From assembly GCF_013390595.1 (NCBI RefSeq), contig NZ_JACAWV010000024.1, positions 122,304 through 186,303 on the forward strand: a DNA stretch of 64,000 nucleotides, given 5' to 3'. Every line of letters begins with the position of its first letter. Within the stretch, counting starts at the first letter, position 1. Of the stretch, positions 16,713 through 24,747 are shown piece after piece. Made by a program: the position numbers and the translations under genes. The notes beneath the pieces were generated by a model. That model was not told where the DNA came from. It did no database searches and saw nothing but the letters and a program-made list of their open reading frames with translations. The stretch is from Rhizobium sp. RM. GTDB lineage: Bacteria; Pseudomonadota; Alphaproteobacteria; Rhizobiales; Rhizobiaceae.

Positions 16713-17219
16713 TCAACCGGCTTTCTTCTGGGTGCCCTTGGCATTTGCTGAGGCTTCGCCCAGCGCGGTCAGCTTCTGATCGGTTGCAATCTCTTCCTGC
16801 AGGTTGGCGTCCAGAAGGCTAACGGCTTCATCGAGGCCAAGCTGCTTTGCCCAGGACTTGAGCGTCCCGTAGCGGGCAATTTCATAATGCTCGACCGCCT
16901 GTGCGGACGAAATCAGGCCGGCATCGAGTGCAGCCGTGCCTTTGTATTCCTCCATAATCTCTTCTCCCTCGGCAATAATCCCCTGGATCGCTTCGCAGGT
17001 CTTACCGCGCGCCGACTTACCAAGGAGTTCAAACACCTGCTCGAGCCGCTCGATCTGACCTTGTGTTTCGTCGCGATGCTGGAGGAAGCCGGCCTTGCCT
17101 TCTTCCGACTGCGCCGCCCGCGCCATTTTGGGCAATGCCTTGAGGATCTGTTTTTCGGCAAAGTAGATGTCTTTCAGGGTATCGAGGAAGAGATCGTTGA
17201 GCGTCTTTTCGCCAGCCAT
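16713..17219 (-). CDS. DUF892 (YciE/YciF) ferritin-like stress protein
   Basis: A 168-residue four-helix protein of the DUF892 family: TLNDLFLDTLKDIYFAEKQI at the start and AQAVEHYEIARYGTLKSWA later carry the Glu/His residues that resemble a di-iron ferritin-like site. Relatives are induced by osmotic and general stress in enterobacteria and rhizobia; the reaction is unknown. A tail rich in Lys and Ala ends the protein. The ATG follows GGAACTTAGG. A well-formed EcfG-type promoter lies 40-64 bases upstream. Grouping with katE points to protection against peroxide or iron. Confidence 0.9.
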   Translation of the reverse strand: MAGEKTLNDLFLDTLKDIYFAEKQILKALPKMARAAQSEEGKAGFLQHRDETQGQIERLEQVFELLGKSARGKTCEAIQGIIAEGEEIMEEYKGTAALDAGLISSAQAVEHYEIARYGTLKSWAKQLGLDEAVSLLDANLQEEIATDQKLTALGEASANAKGTQKKAG

Positions 17220-17258
17220 TCCTAAGTTCCTTTCGGGTTTTGGATATCGGGACTCACG

Positions 17259-17283
17259 AACCTGTGAGCGTGGCAGAAGTTCC
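17259..17283 (-). promoter_or_regulatory. EcfG-type promoter of the DUF892-katE group
   Basis: On the minus strand: GGAAC (17279-17283), 16 bases, GGTT (17259-17262), upstream of ATG 17219. Confidence 0.7.
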
Positions 17284-17601
17284 AGGGTCGCGGTGGGGGG
17301 AATCTTTTTTTGTCATGTTCGGGCGGAAGCTTGGAAACAGACGAGAACCCTGCCAATCGCATCGGTAGCAATGTCGTCTGGCGGTGAGAGGGAGCTACGG
17401 CGGGATGCCTAATGATCTGGGGAGCCAGGTTCGGACATTTTGCGAAGCTGCTTGGCCAGCGTTTCAGCAGGGGCCGCCGCCCGACATCAGCTTGTTCTTC
17501 CACCCCGCGACGATGTCGCCCTCGCCACCCTGGCGACAAAACCAGGATCTTCCTTATCTGCCTGGCGACCGACGTATCTAGCATGTCGGCACGCGCGAAG
17601 A

Positions 17602-17665
17602 ATTCTGTATCGGTCGCGCTCTCGCAGCGGATGTCGTGCTTGCCATGCCAGGTCATTGCCTTCAT
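17602..17665 (-). pseudogene. first codons of a zinc alcohol dehydrogenase
   Basis: After AAAGGATCAAGACC an ATG opens MKAMTWHGKHDIRCESATD, the standard beginning of rhizobial glutathione-dependent formaldehyde/zinc alcohol dehydrogenases. Resemblance stops after about 20 residues; the expected CGSDLH region is missing. What follows down to 17290 shows only short scraps in changing frames. It lies 13 bases behind the aldose dehydrogenase gene, so it was probably the next gene of that operon before deletion. Confidence 0.65.
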
Positions 17666-17678
17666 GGTCTTGATCCTT

Positions 17679-19487
17679 TTACTTCGCAGCTGTCTTGCGT
17701 TCGAACGTGCCAACGATCTGGCCTTCACCGAGCACGTGCGCCTCCATCGCCTTCAACACGGCGTCACGCTTGGCGCCGGGCTCGAGGCCGAGGGTTTCGG
17801 TATCAAGGGCGAAGACCTGGAAATGATAATGATGCGCCGGATCGCCGATAGGCGGCTTGGGTCCGGTGTAGCCGATCGAGCCCATGCTGTTGGCCCCCTG
17901 CTTCATCCCCTTCGGTTCCTGCAGAATGGGCGTTCCGGGAATACCTTCGCGCAACTTCGTTGTTGCGGCGGGAATGTCATAGGCAAGCCAGTGCGTGAAT
18001 GGCTTTGGCTTCGCCGCATCGGGGTCATCGGAGATGATCACGAACGATTTCGTGCCCTTAGGCGCGCCGCTCCACTCGATCGCCGGCGAGGCATTGTCGC
18101 CGTCCGCGGCATATTGCAACGGGATCGGTCCGTCCTTGTCGAAAGGAGATTTCACCGCAATCGCATCGCTGTTTTTCGCATCGACCAGATCGATGGCGAT
18201 CTTGGACGCCGGCATGTCGTTTACGACATTGGGAATGGTGCCGACATCCGCAGACTGTTCCGTTGCAGCACTGCTGTAGGAAACCTTGTAGATCGTTCCG
18301 TTGCTGTCTTCGGCGACGAAAAGCGACCCGTCCTTGCCAACGGCCACGCCCGTCGGGCGTCCAAGATAACCGTATTTGCCGTTTTCCTGCTGCAGCAGGA
18401 ATCCTTCGAGAAATTTCTCGAAGCCGACCGGCTTGCCGTTCTCAAAATTGACCCGGACGATCTCGTAGCCGCTCGGCGGACGGCGATTCCAGGAGCCTCG
18501 CATGGCAATGAAAGCATCGCCCTGATATTCCGGCGGGAAAGCCTTTCCCTCATAGAACGCCATTTGCATCGGCGCGCTGTGGGCGGTGTAGCCGAGGACC
18601 GGTTCGGTCGATTGTTTGGCCCAATCCTCCAGTGTGATGCCCTCCGGCGGATCCATGCGGGGGTTCAGTCCGCTCATGCCGTAGACGTAGGGCCAACCGT
18701 ATTTTTTGCCCTGCTCGATCCGATTCAATTCCTCTACCTGGACCTCGTCGCCCAGCCAGTCGATGCCGTGATCCATGCCGTATAGAGCACCCGTTGTCGG
18801 CTCCCAGTCGAAACCGATCGTGTTGCGCAGGCCGCTGGCGAAGATCGACCGTGCTGCCCCATCCTTGCGTGACCTCAGCACCGTCGCATTTTCCGAATTG
18901 TCATCCTGGCATTCGTTGCAGGTGCTGCCCGAGCCGATATAGAGCATGCCGTCGGGGCCGATGCCTAGTGTGCGGTTGGCATGCTGCCCAGCGTCCGGCA
19001 GATCGTTGATGATCCGTTTCAACGGTCCGAATGTTCCGTCTAACTTCACGTCGGCGGTGTAGACATCGTGGATCGTGACGAGGAAGACCTGGTTGCCGTC
19101 GAAGGCAATGCCATGCATGCCGGGGCGGCTTGCAACGGTAACAGCGCCATCGGCCTTGCCGTCGCCGTCATCATCCTTGAGCATGATGACGTCACCAACG
19201 GATCGGCGCGTGGCATAGACAATACCCTTGTCGGAGACCGCCAGCATGCGCGGATTGATCAGGTCGCGGGCGAAGACCTCGACCCTGAAGCCTTCTGGTG
19301 CCTTAATCAGATCGGTCAGTTTGGCGTCGTCTTTCACCTGAAGCTTTTCCGGTTCCAGGATCGAGCCCTGGATGACGACATCGGAAGCGCGGCCCAATTC
19401 TCCCCTGACCTGAGCGGAACACATCGACGGCAGCAACAAGGCTGAAGCGGAGACAGACAACAAAAGCGCATGCAGATGGATGTTCAT
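17679..19487 (-). CDS. exported PQQ-type aldose dehydrogenase fused to a PEBP (YbhB-like) domain
   Basis: A 602-residue protein with a signal peptide (residues 1-25, cleavage near MCSAQ), so it should be periplasmic. Residues about 60-430 are a beta-propeller of the soluble aldose sugar dehydrogenase/PQQ-GDH-B type (FARDLINPRMLAVS, GMHGIAFDGNQVF, SGLRNTIGFDWEPTTGALY, MRGSWNRRPPSGYEIVRV). Residues about 445-600 are a phosphatidylethanolamine-binding-protein domain (DDPDAAKPKPFTHWLAYDIP, YTGPKPPIGDPAHHYHF, ALD). The dehydrogenase would oxidise sugars to lactones if PQQ is available; the PEBP part's role is unknown. GGGAGG precedes ATG 19487. It sits 73 bases behind an esterase remnant that still has an EcfG-type promoter, which may now drive this gene. 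Confidence 0.85.
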   Translation of the reverse strand: MNIHLHALLLSVSASALLLPSMCSAQVRGELGRASDVVIQGSILEPEKLQVKDDAKLTDLIKAPEGFRVEVFARDLINPRMLAVSDKGIVYATRRSVGDVIMLKDDDGDGKADGAVTVASRPGMHGIAFDGNQVFLVTIHDVYTADVKLDGTFGPLKRIINDLPDAGQHANRTLGIGPDGMLYIGSGSTCNECQDDNSENATVLRSRKDGAARSIFASGLRNTIGFDWEPTTGALYGMDHGIDWLGDEVQVEELNRIEQGKKYGWPYVYGMSGLNPRMDPPEGITLEDWAKQSTEPVLGYTAHSAPMQMAFYEGKAFPPEYQGDAFIAMRGSWNRRPPSGYEIVRVNFENGKPVGFEKFLEGFLLQQENGKYGYLGRPTGVAVGKDGSLFVAEDSNGTIYKVSYSSAATEQSADVGTIPNVVNDMPASKIAIDLVDAKNSDAIAVKSPFDKDGPIPLQYAADGDNASPAIEWSGAPKGTKSFVIISDDPDAAKPKPFTHWLAYDIPAATTKLREGIPGTPILQEPKGMKQGANSMGSIGYTGPKPPIGDPAHHYHFQVFALDTETLGLEPGAKRDAVLKAMEAHVLGEGQIVGTFERKTAAK

Positions 19488-19560
19488 GGGACCTCCCGGA
19501 CCACTGGAATAAAAGGAATAGCCCGGCCGATGGGAAGGGGCGTCGTCCCGGGACCTCGGC

Positions 19561-20124
19561 TCAGTCAACTGCGAGCAGCTTCATCTCCTGTTCCTTGGCT
19601 ATGACGGCGACGTTGCCACCGGCACTTTCGCCAGCCAGGGCTATTCTTTTGGCTCCGTGGTCCGGCGCATTACGGTATTCGACAGAAACGACGATCGCGT
19701 TAGGGCCCATGGCCAGAGTACGCGGCGCGCCGTCGTAGACGTTGATGTTGGCCACGACCCACCCGCCGCCGTGATAGTAGACGACGACAGTGAACGGACC
19801 GCTCCGACCGGTGATAAAGACCCGAACGGCAAGACCACCTGCTAGCGAAGGGATGGTCACGTCCTTGGTGTTTACCTGCGCCTGCGGATTGGACGAATTC
19901 CATTGGAGGACCTTGGCTGCGTCCGCCGGGCTTGCCTGCGTGCGCGCTTTCGGAACGGTCAATGTTGAGAAGGGCTTTGCCTTGGGCGCGCGGAGCTTGT
20001 CGAGGGCTGCCTGCATCTCAAGGGTTGGTTTGGCCATCTCCTGGGCGAAGACTTGAGTTGCGGTTGTGCTTGCTACGATCAGCGCAATCGAAGCCAACCT
20101 ATGACGTCCGTGAAGCAAATTCAT
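19561..20124 (-). pseudogene. alpha/beta hydrolase with internal deletion and lost C-terminus
   Basis: The 187-residue frame starts with a signal peptide (ends near VFAQE) and matches hormone-sensitive-lipase-type esterases: oxyanion-hole YYHGGGWVVANI and the nucleophile motif GESAGGN. Between EYRNAPDH and AKRIALAGESAGGN about 30 residues normally present are missing, without loss of frame, and the chain stops 15 residues after the serine motif, so the catalytic Asp and His are absent. It cannot be a working hydrolase. Its promoter region still holds a perfect EcfG-type site, and the aldose dehydrogenase gene follows it closely. Confidence 0.8.
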
Positions 20125-20152
20125 ACGAGATCCTCGTAATGGGAGCCCCTCG

Positions 20153-20177
20153 AACAGACCTCCAATTCCGAAGTTCC
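20153..20177 (-). promoter_or_regulatory. EcfG-type promoter upstream of the esterase remnant
   Basis: On the minus strand: GGAAC (20173-20177), 16 bases, TGTT (20153-20156), 29 bases before ATG 20124. It is divergent to the sigma-factor promoter 114 bases away. Confidence 0.65.
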
Positions 20178-20290
20178 AGAAAGCTTGTAACTTTTTCGAT
20201 CGCGCCTTTTTTCCCTAGAATTCGGAGACCGAGACTACCAGTGCTGCCCCAGAACCATCCGTACGGAAGCGTACAATTAGAACGCCGGTC

Positions 20291-20315
20291 GGAACGTATA
20301 GGTCGTCTACCCGTT
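20291..20315 (+). promoter_or_regulatory. EcfG-type promoter of the sigma-factor gene
   Basis: GGAAC (20291-20295), 16 bases, CGTT (20312-20315): the full consensus of EcfG/RpoE2 promoters. The sigma gene starts at 20339, so the sigma factor probably activates its own transcription. Confidence 0.8.
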
Positions 20316-20338
20316 TGCCCGCTTGGGAGGGCTTATCA

Positions 20339-20833
20339 ATGCTCAACTGCCAAGACCAACGACAGAATATGGAAAAAGAGCTGGTCAGCTATATACCAGC
20401 ACTTCAAAAATTCGGGCGGCGCTTTCATACGTCTGCAGGCGACGTCGATGACCTCGTTCAGGAAACAATCGTGAAGGCTCTGGCGAACCTTGATAAGTAT
20501 GAGCCGGGAACAAGGCTGAAATCGTGGCTATTCACGATCATGCGTAACACGTTCTGCACGAAATTCGGACTATCCAAGCGAGAACATGTGGGCTTCGGCG
20601 ACGACTGCGCCATACTGCCCTCGGTGCAACCAACCCAGGAATGGACAGTGCGTGGACATGAACTGGAAGCCGCTATCGAAAAGCTTCCTGTTCATTATCG
20701 AGAGGCGATCGATATCGTATTTCTCCAAGGGGTGAGTTACGAGGCTGCAGCAGAAAACTTTAAATGCCCGATAGGCACGGTTAAGAGCCGGGTAAACAGG
20801 GCAAGAGAAATCCTGATCCGACAGCTAAGCTAG
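20339..20833 (+). CDS. ECF sigma factor, EcfG-like
   Basis: A 164-residue group-4 sigma factor. Region 2 spans about 15-75 (FHTSAGDVDDLVQETIVKAL and the core-binding/-10 element RLKSWLFTIMRNTF). Region 4 spans about 105-160 (LEAAIEKLPVHYREAIDIVF, YEAAAENFKCPIGTVKSRVN), which reads the -35 box. The pattern is closest to EcfG, the general stress sigma factor of alphaproteobacteria. GGGAGGG stands seven bases before ATG 20339. Its own promoter is a perfect GGAAC-N16-CGTT. No anti-sigma NepR or PhyR gene is near, so it is probably an accessory EcfG copy controlled by regulators elsewhere in the genome. Confidence 0.88.
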   Translation: MLNCQDQRQNMEKELVSYIPALQKFGRRFHTSAGDVDDLVQETIVKALANLDKYEPGTRLKSWLFTIMRNTFCTKFGLSKREHVGFGDDCAILPSVQPTQEWTVRGHELEAAIEKLPVHYREAIDIVFLQGVSYEAAAENFKCPIGTVKSRVNRAREILIRQLS

Positions 20834-20847
20834 TCCACAGCTCTCGT

Positions 20848-21240
20848 CTATTGCGGTTCATCAAGCCCGCCGTTGGCGAAAAGCGCGCGGGCTATTTTAC
20901 CTAGTTCGGTAGGCTTCTCGCACAATGTGAAACCTGAAAACTTCTCGGGCACGACATTTGGATCATACCCGGTGGCAAACACAAATGGGATGTCCAGTTC
21001 GTCGAGTCTCTCCGCAACCGGAAAAACAAGCTCGTCGCCGAGATGAACGTCCAGAATAGCTCCGTCGATCTTGCGGCTAGAGATCAGCTCCAGAGCGTCG
21101 TCGACGTGAGCAACTGGACCGACGACTTCAGCCTTCAGGGCAATGAGCTGCCTGCGCGTCTCATCGGCGAGAAAGTACTCGTCTTCGACGATGAGGATGC
21201 GTTTTCCGTTTAATAGATGAAGGTAATTTTTCGAATGCAC
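20848..21240 (-). CDS. single-domain response regulator
   Basis: About 130 residues forming only a receiver domain: ILIVEDEYFLADE, the phospho-acceptor D64 in AILDVHLGDE, IPFVFATGYDP as the switch strand and CEKP with the conserved Lys. The GDELVFPVAERL pattern is shared with the other receivers in this window, and the family works with HWE kinases. No output domain. The start is uncertain: GTG 21240 is used here; a TTG at 21285 is also in frame but falls in the tail of another receiver remnant. It converges on the sigma gene with 14 bases between stops. Confidence 0.75.
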   Translation of the reverse strand: MHSKNYLHLLNGKRILIVEDEYFLADETRRQLIALKAEVVGPVAHVDDALELISSRKIDGAILDVHLGDELVFPVAERLDELDIPFVFATGYDPNVVPEKFSGFTLCEKPTELGKIARALFANGGLDEPQ

Positions 21241-21271
21241 CGCTGAATTCCAAAAGGGAAAATGCTGGTCC

Positions 21272-21438
21272 TTATAGCCGCCCAAGCGCTGCTATCACCA
21301 CCTCATGATCATAGGGCTTTGGGAAGAATTGGCTAGCGGCTAATCGCGTCGGTAGTTCGTTTTGTTGGTGGCCTGTCGCGAAGATTGCTCTGCCAAGAAC
21401 ACCTGACCCGGTTTTGGAAACGATCTCTAACGTGATTT
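21272..21438 (-). pseudogene. C-terminal piece of another receiver domain
   Basis: The minus-strand frame ending at TAA 21272-21274 reads AIFATGHQQNELPTR, then FFPKPYDHEVVIAALGRL: the last strand, conserved Lys and final helix of a receiver domain. The first half is gone; an in-frame stop lies just upstream. Confidence 0.6.
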
Positions 21439-21813
21439 TACTTAGTCAGTGACGCTCATGAAAGGGGCACCAGTTATTTCACCTTTTCGAATTTCACGTA
21501 TTCGCTCACGATAATAACTAAATAGCTTCTAGAAGTCACATGCACCCGCTCGCCCTCAAGCGTCGGCGACTCCATCCGCAGAGGTTTGAGCGGCGGTGGC
21601 GAGGTCCATCTCGAGATAAGGCGGCTGAACGGGCACTTCTTGATCCGGGTCGTCGACAGCGTTTCGCCAGTGGAAGTGGACAAAGAGGAGGCCGCGTTCA
21701 GCCGGAAGATGCTGGAGGCCTGTCTCCTGCAACTTCGTTCCAAGATCGACCGGAAGATCATCGGTCACAAAACAGACGCGCCACCTTGTCCGTAAAGGAC
21801 TGTAAGATTTGCC

Positions 21814-21954
21814 TTGAATATTTTGACTGTCGAGGACGAAGTCCTGCTGGCGATGGAACTGGAAAGCGAAATGGAGGATGCCGGCCATCATGTCGTCGGG
21901 ACGGCCGCTGGGAAGTGCCGGTATACGCCCATCCACTGGAATTTCCATACCTGA
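21814..21954 (+). pseudogene. N-terminal piece of a receiver domain
   Basis: TTG 21814 opens NILTVEDEVLLAMELESEME followed by DAGHHVVGTAAGK, the first strand, acidic pocket and first helix of a response regulator. After that the frame runs into unrelated sequence and stops at 21954. The upstream frame (about 21556-21795) may hold a scrap of a kinase ATPase domain (EVHLEIRRLNGHFLIRVVD), which I would not insist on. Confidence 0.55.
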
Positions 21955-22224
21955 ACGGACAATCCTCCTACCCTCCGGCCGACGCATTTGTCGGCGGTGG
22001 CGCAATGGCTTTGATGTCGCCGCTCTTTCCGCGCTCACCCGTAGATGTAAGCATATGGTTGACGTTGTTGCCACCTGATCAGAGCGTACCTGAAATGCCC
22101 GGTTGGCGCTGGCTACATACTCCCGGCCATGCCCCGGGGCACCATCTCCCTTTGGCGCGAGAGCGATCGGGCACTTATTGCAGGGGAAGTAGGCACCCCT
22201 AGGCGCAAGTGTGACGGATCATAA
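21948..22224 (+). pseudogene. C-terminal piece of an MBL-fold hydrolase
   Basis: The frame reads YPPADAFVGGGAMALMSPLF and VPEMPGWRWLHTPGHAPGH, the metal-binding THTPGH-type region of metallo-beta-lactamase-fold hydrolases. It then shifts frame; the next frame continues ISLWRESDRALIAGE, where a working enzyme would have the metal-binding Asp, and ends at 22224. Both ends are missing. Confidence 0.65.
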
Positions 22225-22276
22225 AGTTGCAACTCACTCTTTGCGATCGACGTTATTCGCGGGAAGGGAGCTAACT

Positions 22277-23401
22277 ATGGACATCCAGCAGACCTTGGTG
22301 GGGAAGCGTGTACTCGTGGTTGAAGACGATTATCTGATCGCCACCTCGTTAAAGGCACAACTGTATGATATCGGAATCAATGTTGTCGGACCCGTACCAA
22401 GCATCGATCTGGCTCAGGAGCGTCTAAGGACCGAATCCGATATTGCCGGAGCGGTCCTTGACATCAAGCTCAACGACGAACTCGTCTTCCCGATCGCTGA
22501 CGAACTTGAGCGGCGTGGCGTTCCTTTCGTGTTCGCGACCGGCTTCGAGCCCGATATTGTGCCTGCCCGGCACGCCGATAAAATTGTGCTGCGGAAGCCC
22601 GCCGAAGGTCGGGCAATCGCCCTAGCGCTGGCAGGTGCCACTCATCCAGGACCCGTCACGCCGCAAGTTGCACAACGGAATGGAATACTTGACCAGCTTC
22701 CAGCGCCCGTTCTCGCAGCACTTCTCCCACAGCTACGCCTAATAAATCTACCGCGTGGGTCGATCTTGGAAGTGCCGGATCAGCTGGTAAATCGTGTCTA
22801 TTTTCCTCTTGACTGCGTTGCATCAGTCATCGTCGTCGGCAGGGAGGGCACTCGGATCGAAACAGGTATGATAGGATGCGAGGGGGTGACCGGATCCGGC
22901 TTGAGTGACAACGATGATCACACCCCCTATGAACTGATTATTCAAGTAGCCGGAACAGCGCTGGCACTGTCGGCCGATGAGTTCCGGCGGGCATTGAATT
23001 CGAAGCCAGAATTGCGGGTGCTTACCTCTCGGTTTAGCAGATCGCTAGGGGTCCAGGTGAGCTATACAGCATTGGCCAATGCGAAATTCGATATTCGCAA
23101 ACGACTGGCACGGTGGCTTGTGATGGTTCAAGACCGCGTTCCCGGTCGGGTTTTCAATCTTACCCATGACTATCTTGCAGTAATGCTGGGTGTGAGGCGG
23201 CCCTCCGTTACGGATGTTCTTCACATGCTTGAAGGCGAGGGTCTCATTCGTTCCAACAGGAGTAGCATCGAAATTCGAGACCGGAATGGTTTGATCAACG
23301 TCGCCGGCGAATCCTATGGAACTCCCGAGGCCGAGTACGCCCGGCTGATGGCGCTCGGACTAAACGGGACTGCCCGCGGGGAAGCGGTCGACGAACCGTA
23401 A
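22277..23401 (+). CDS. receiver domain fused to a CRP/FNR-type regulator
   Basis: A 374-residue protein. Residues about 9-125 are a receiver domain (VLVVEDDYLIATSL, phospho-acceptor D62 in AVLDIKLNDELVFP, FVFATGFEPD, LRKP). Residues about 150-290 resemble a cyclic-nucleotide-binding beta-roll (LINLPRGSILEVPDQLVNRVYF, GMIGCEGV), and about 295-360 a CRP-type winged helix (LARWLVMVQDRV, LAVMLGVRRPSVTDVLHMLE). The usual cAMP-contacting motif is not obvious. A phosphorelay seems to control a CRP-like DNA-binding output directly, which is an uncommon join. GGGAAGGGAG precedes ATG 22277. Confidence 0.85.
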   Translation: MDIQQTLVGKRVLVVEDDYLIATSLKAQLYDIGINVVGPVPSIDLAQERLRTESDIAGAVLDIKLNDELVFPIADELERRGVPFVFATGFEPDIVPARHADKIVLRKPAEGRAIALALAGATHPGPVTPQVAQRNGILDQLPAPVLAALLPQLRLINLPRGSILEVPDQLVNRVYFPLDCVASVIVVGREGTRIETGMIGCEGVTGSGLSDNDDHTPYELIIQVAGTALALSADEFRRALNSKPELRVLTSRFSRSLGVQVSYTALANAKFDIRKRLARWLVMVQDRVPGRVFNLTHDYLAVMLGVRRPSVTDVLHMLEGEGLIRSNRSSIEIRDRNGLINVAGESYGTPEAEYARLMALGLNGTARGEAVDEP

Positions 23402-24025
23402 TGCCCAAGATGACTTCGTCAGAATACGCTTCGGGTTGTGGTTGGCAGGTGTCGGCGTGGTTGCGGCGGCAGGGCTCGTCATCCGGGCCTTACTTTACTA
23501 ACCCAAGATAAATCCGTAGCCCGCGAGCTACAATCTCTCGCCTAGATCACCGCTCGGCAAAACGATTGATGGGTGCGTCAAACGGCGCATCACGATCTGT
23601 GGATCATGGACGTATTGGCTCAGCGTGTGCTAATCAACATCACTAAACCGGACAATACCGTCGTTCGGGCTCTGGCCGCCCGACCAAGCTATGTGCGACC
23701 GCCGCAGCGGCGAGCAGATCTTTCCCGCTACGAACAACCGGCACCGAGCGGGACGATGCTTAAAGATATCGCCTGACCGACGGAGCCTATCTCGGCGCTG
23801 AATTTCCGGCCGCGCGACGCTTGAAGGTAGGAGATGTGGTAGTGTCACCTTGTTCGACAAGATGGCGTGACGCAACTGGCTAAAGCGATGAACCAAAGAC
23901 GGCCAGTAAAAGCCGCCTTCCCTCAACGGCACGGCACGTTCAACTGGGAAGCCCAGTGCCCAACGTATTTCCGGACCGGGATATCCCGGTCCATCTTCAA
24001 TCTAAAACACGCGGAAAGGCTTCAC
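23402..24025. other. gene-less stretch with a possible membrane-helix scrap
   Basis: No convincing gene in 620 bases. Just after the REC-CRP stop a frame without a good start encodes FGLWLAGVGVVAAAGLVIRA, a membrane-helix-like peptide ending near 23502. Other frames show no family or ribosome binding site. Confidence 0.35.
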
Positions 24026-24229
24026 TCAGCGGTTACCGCCACGGTAGTTTTCGCCTCCCTTCTTGCCAGCCTCCGAAGCACGTTCGGGATCATTTTTGAA
24101 GTTTTCACCAGAGGCCTTCCCGCCGTCGCTGGCGATATCCTTTTGCTTGTCGTCGTCCATCGAAGCGAAACCGCGCTTTGACGTGTCGCCGCTTTGGTTA
24201 TTTCCTTGGTTGTTGCCTTGATTTGCCAT
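24026..24229 (-). CDS. KGG-repeat general stress protein
   Basis: A 67-residue, very hydrophilic, Gly/Asn/Lys-rich protein with KGG-type repeats (KRGFASMDDDKQKDIASDGG, ASEAGKKGGENYRGG), the stress_KGG family related to plant LEA-like desiccation proteins and to GsiB/YciG. Such proteins accumulate in general stress; the mechanism is unknown. AAGGAG precedes ATG 24229. An EcfG-type promoter lies 37-61 bases upstream. Confidence 0.85.
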   Translation of the reverse strand: MANQGNNQGNNQSGDTSKRGFASMDDDKQKDIASDGGKASGENFKNDPERASEAGKKGGENYRGGNR

Positions 24230-24265
24230 TTCGAGTCTCCTTGGGGAGTTATTTCCCAGCGGTCT

Positions 24266-24290
24266 AACAAGCGCGTGCCATAGGTGTTCC
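24266..24290 (-). promoter_or_regulatory. EcfG-type promoter of the KGG-repeat gene
   Basis: On the minus strand: GGAAC (24286-24290), 16 bases, TGTT (24266-24269), upstream of ATG 24229. Confidence 0.7.
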
Positions 24291-24462
24291 CTGAAAGAAA
24301 ATACGTACGGTAACGGACTGAGGGGCATTCATTCGTCGCCCTCGGTTTAAGAATGGCAAGTGCCGAGCCTTGTGCTTCATCGACCTACGCGGTGCGAAAA
24401 TGACGAGCCAATGTTCTCCGCAACGTTCTCAACAAGGTATCCGAGAGGATCGGAAAAACCAG

Positions 24463-24487
24463 GGAACAACAAAGCGGGATGCTGGTT
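24463..24487 (+). promoter_or_regulatory. EcfG-type promoter of the 65-residue gene
   Basis: GGAAC (24463-24467), 16 bases, GGTT (24484-24487). AAGGAGAG and ATG 24509 follow directly. Confidence 0.65.
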
Positions 24488-24508
24488 AGCGGTTGGAAGG
24501 AGAGAATT

Positions 24509-24706
24509 ATGAGAGACCTCAACAAGCAAAATCTCGGAAAACCCGATGATCAAAAACAAACCCGACGATCCACTTGGCGACCAAGAGGAAATCAAGAGGA
24601 TGTCGTTACCAACAACGACGAGGGCGCACCGCCGACGCCGATCGGACAAGCAGGAGACCGCGAGCAAGGCACAAAAAGTGACGGTCCTACCCGTGGACAA
24701 TCGTGA
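24509..24706 (+). CDS. small hydrophilic protein of unknown function
   Basis: A 65-residue, strongly polar protein opening MRDLNKQNLGKPDDQK and closing PPTPIGQAGDREQGTKSDG; no family recognised and no membrane segment. AAGGAG stands seven bases before ATG 24509, and an EcfG-type promoter is just upstream. The middle (TRRSTWRPRG) looks unlike the ends; in the neighbouring frame the same bases give DDPLGDQEE, so a pair of compensating shifts may have altered it. Probably an intrinsically disordered stress protein. Confidence 0.55.
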   Translation: MRDLNKQNLGKPDDQKQTRRSTWRPRGNQEDVVTNNDEGAPPTPIGQAGDREQGTKSDGPTRGQS

Positions 24707-24747
24707 CGCCGTTGCTTGACAACGTTGAAAATCCGGAGGGATCACCA

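Noticed and set aside
17412..18785. 457-codon open frame on the plus strand
   Set aside because: Mirror of the aldose dehydrogenase gene, with Arg/His-rich shadow composition.
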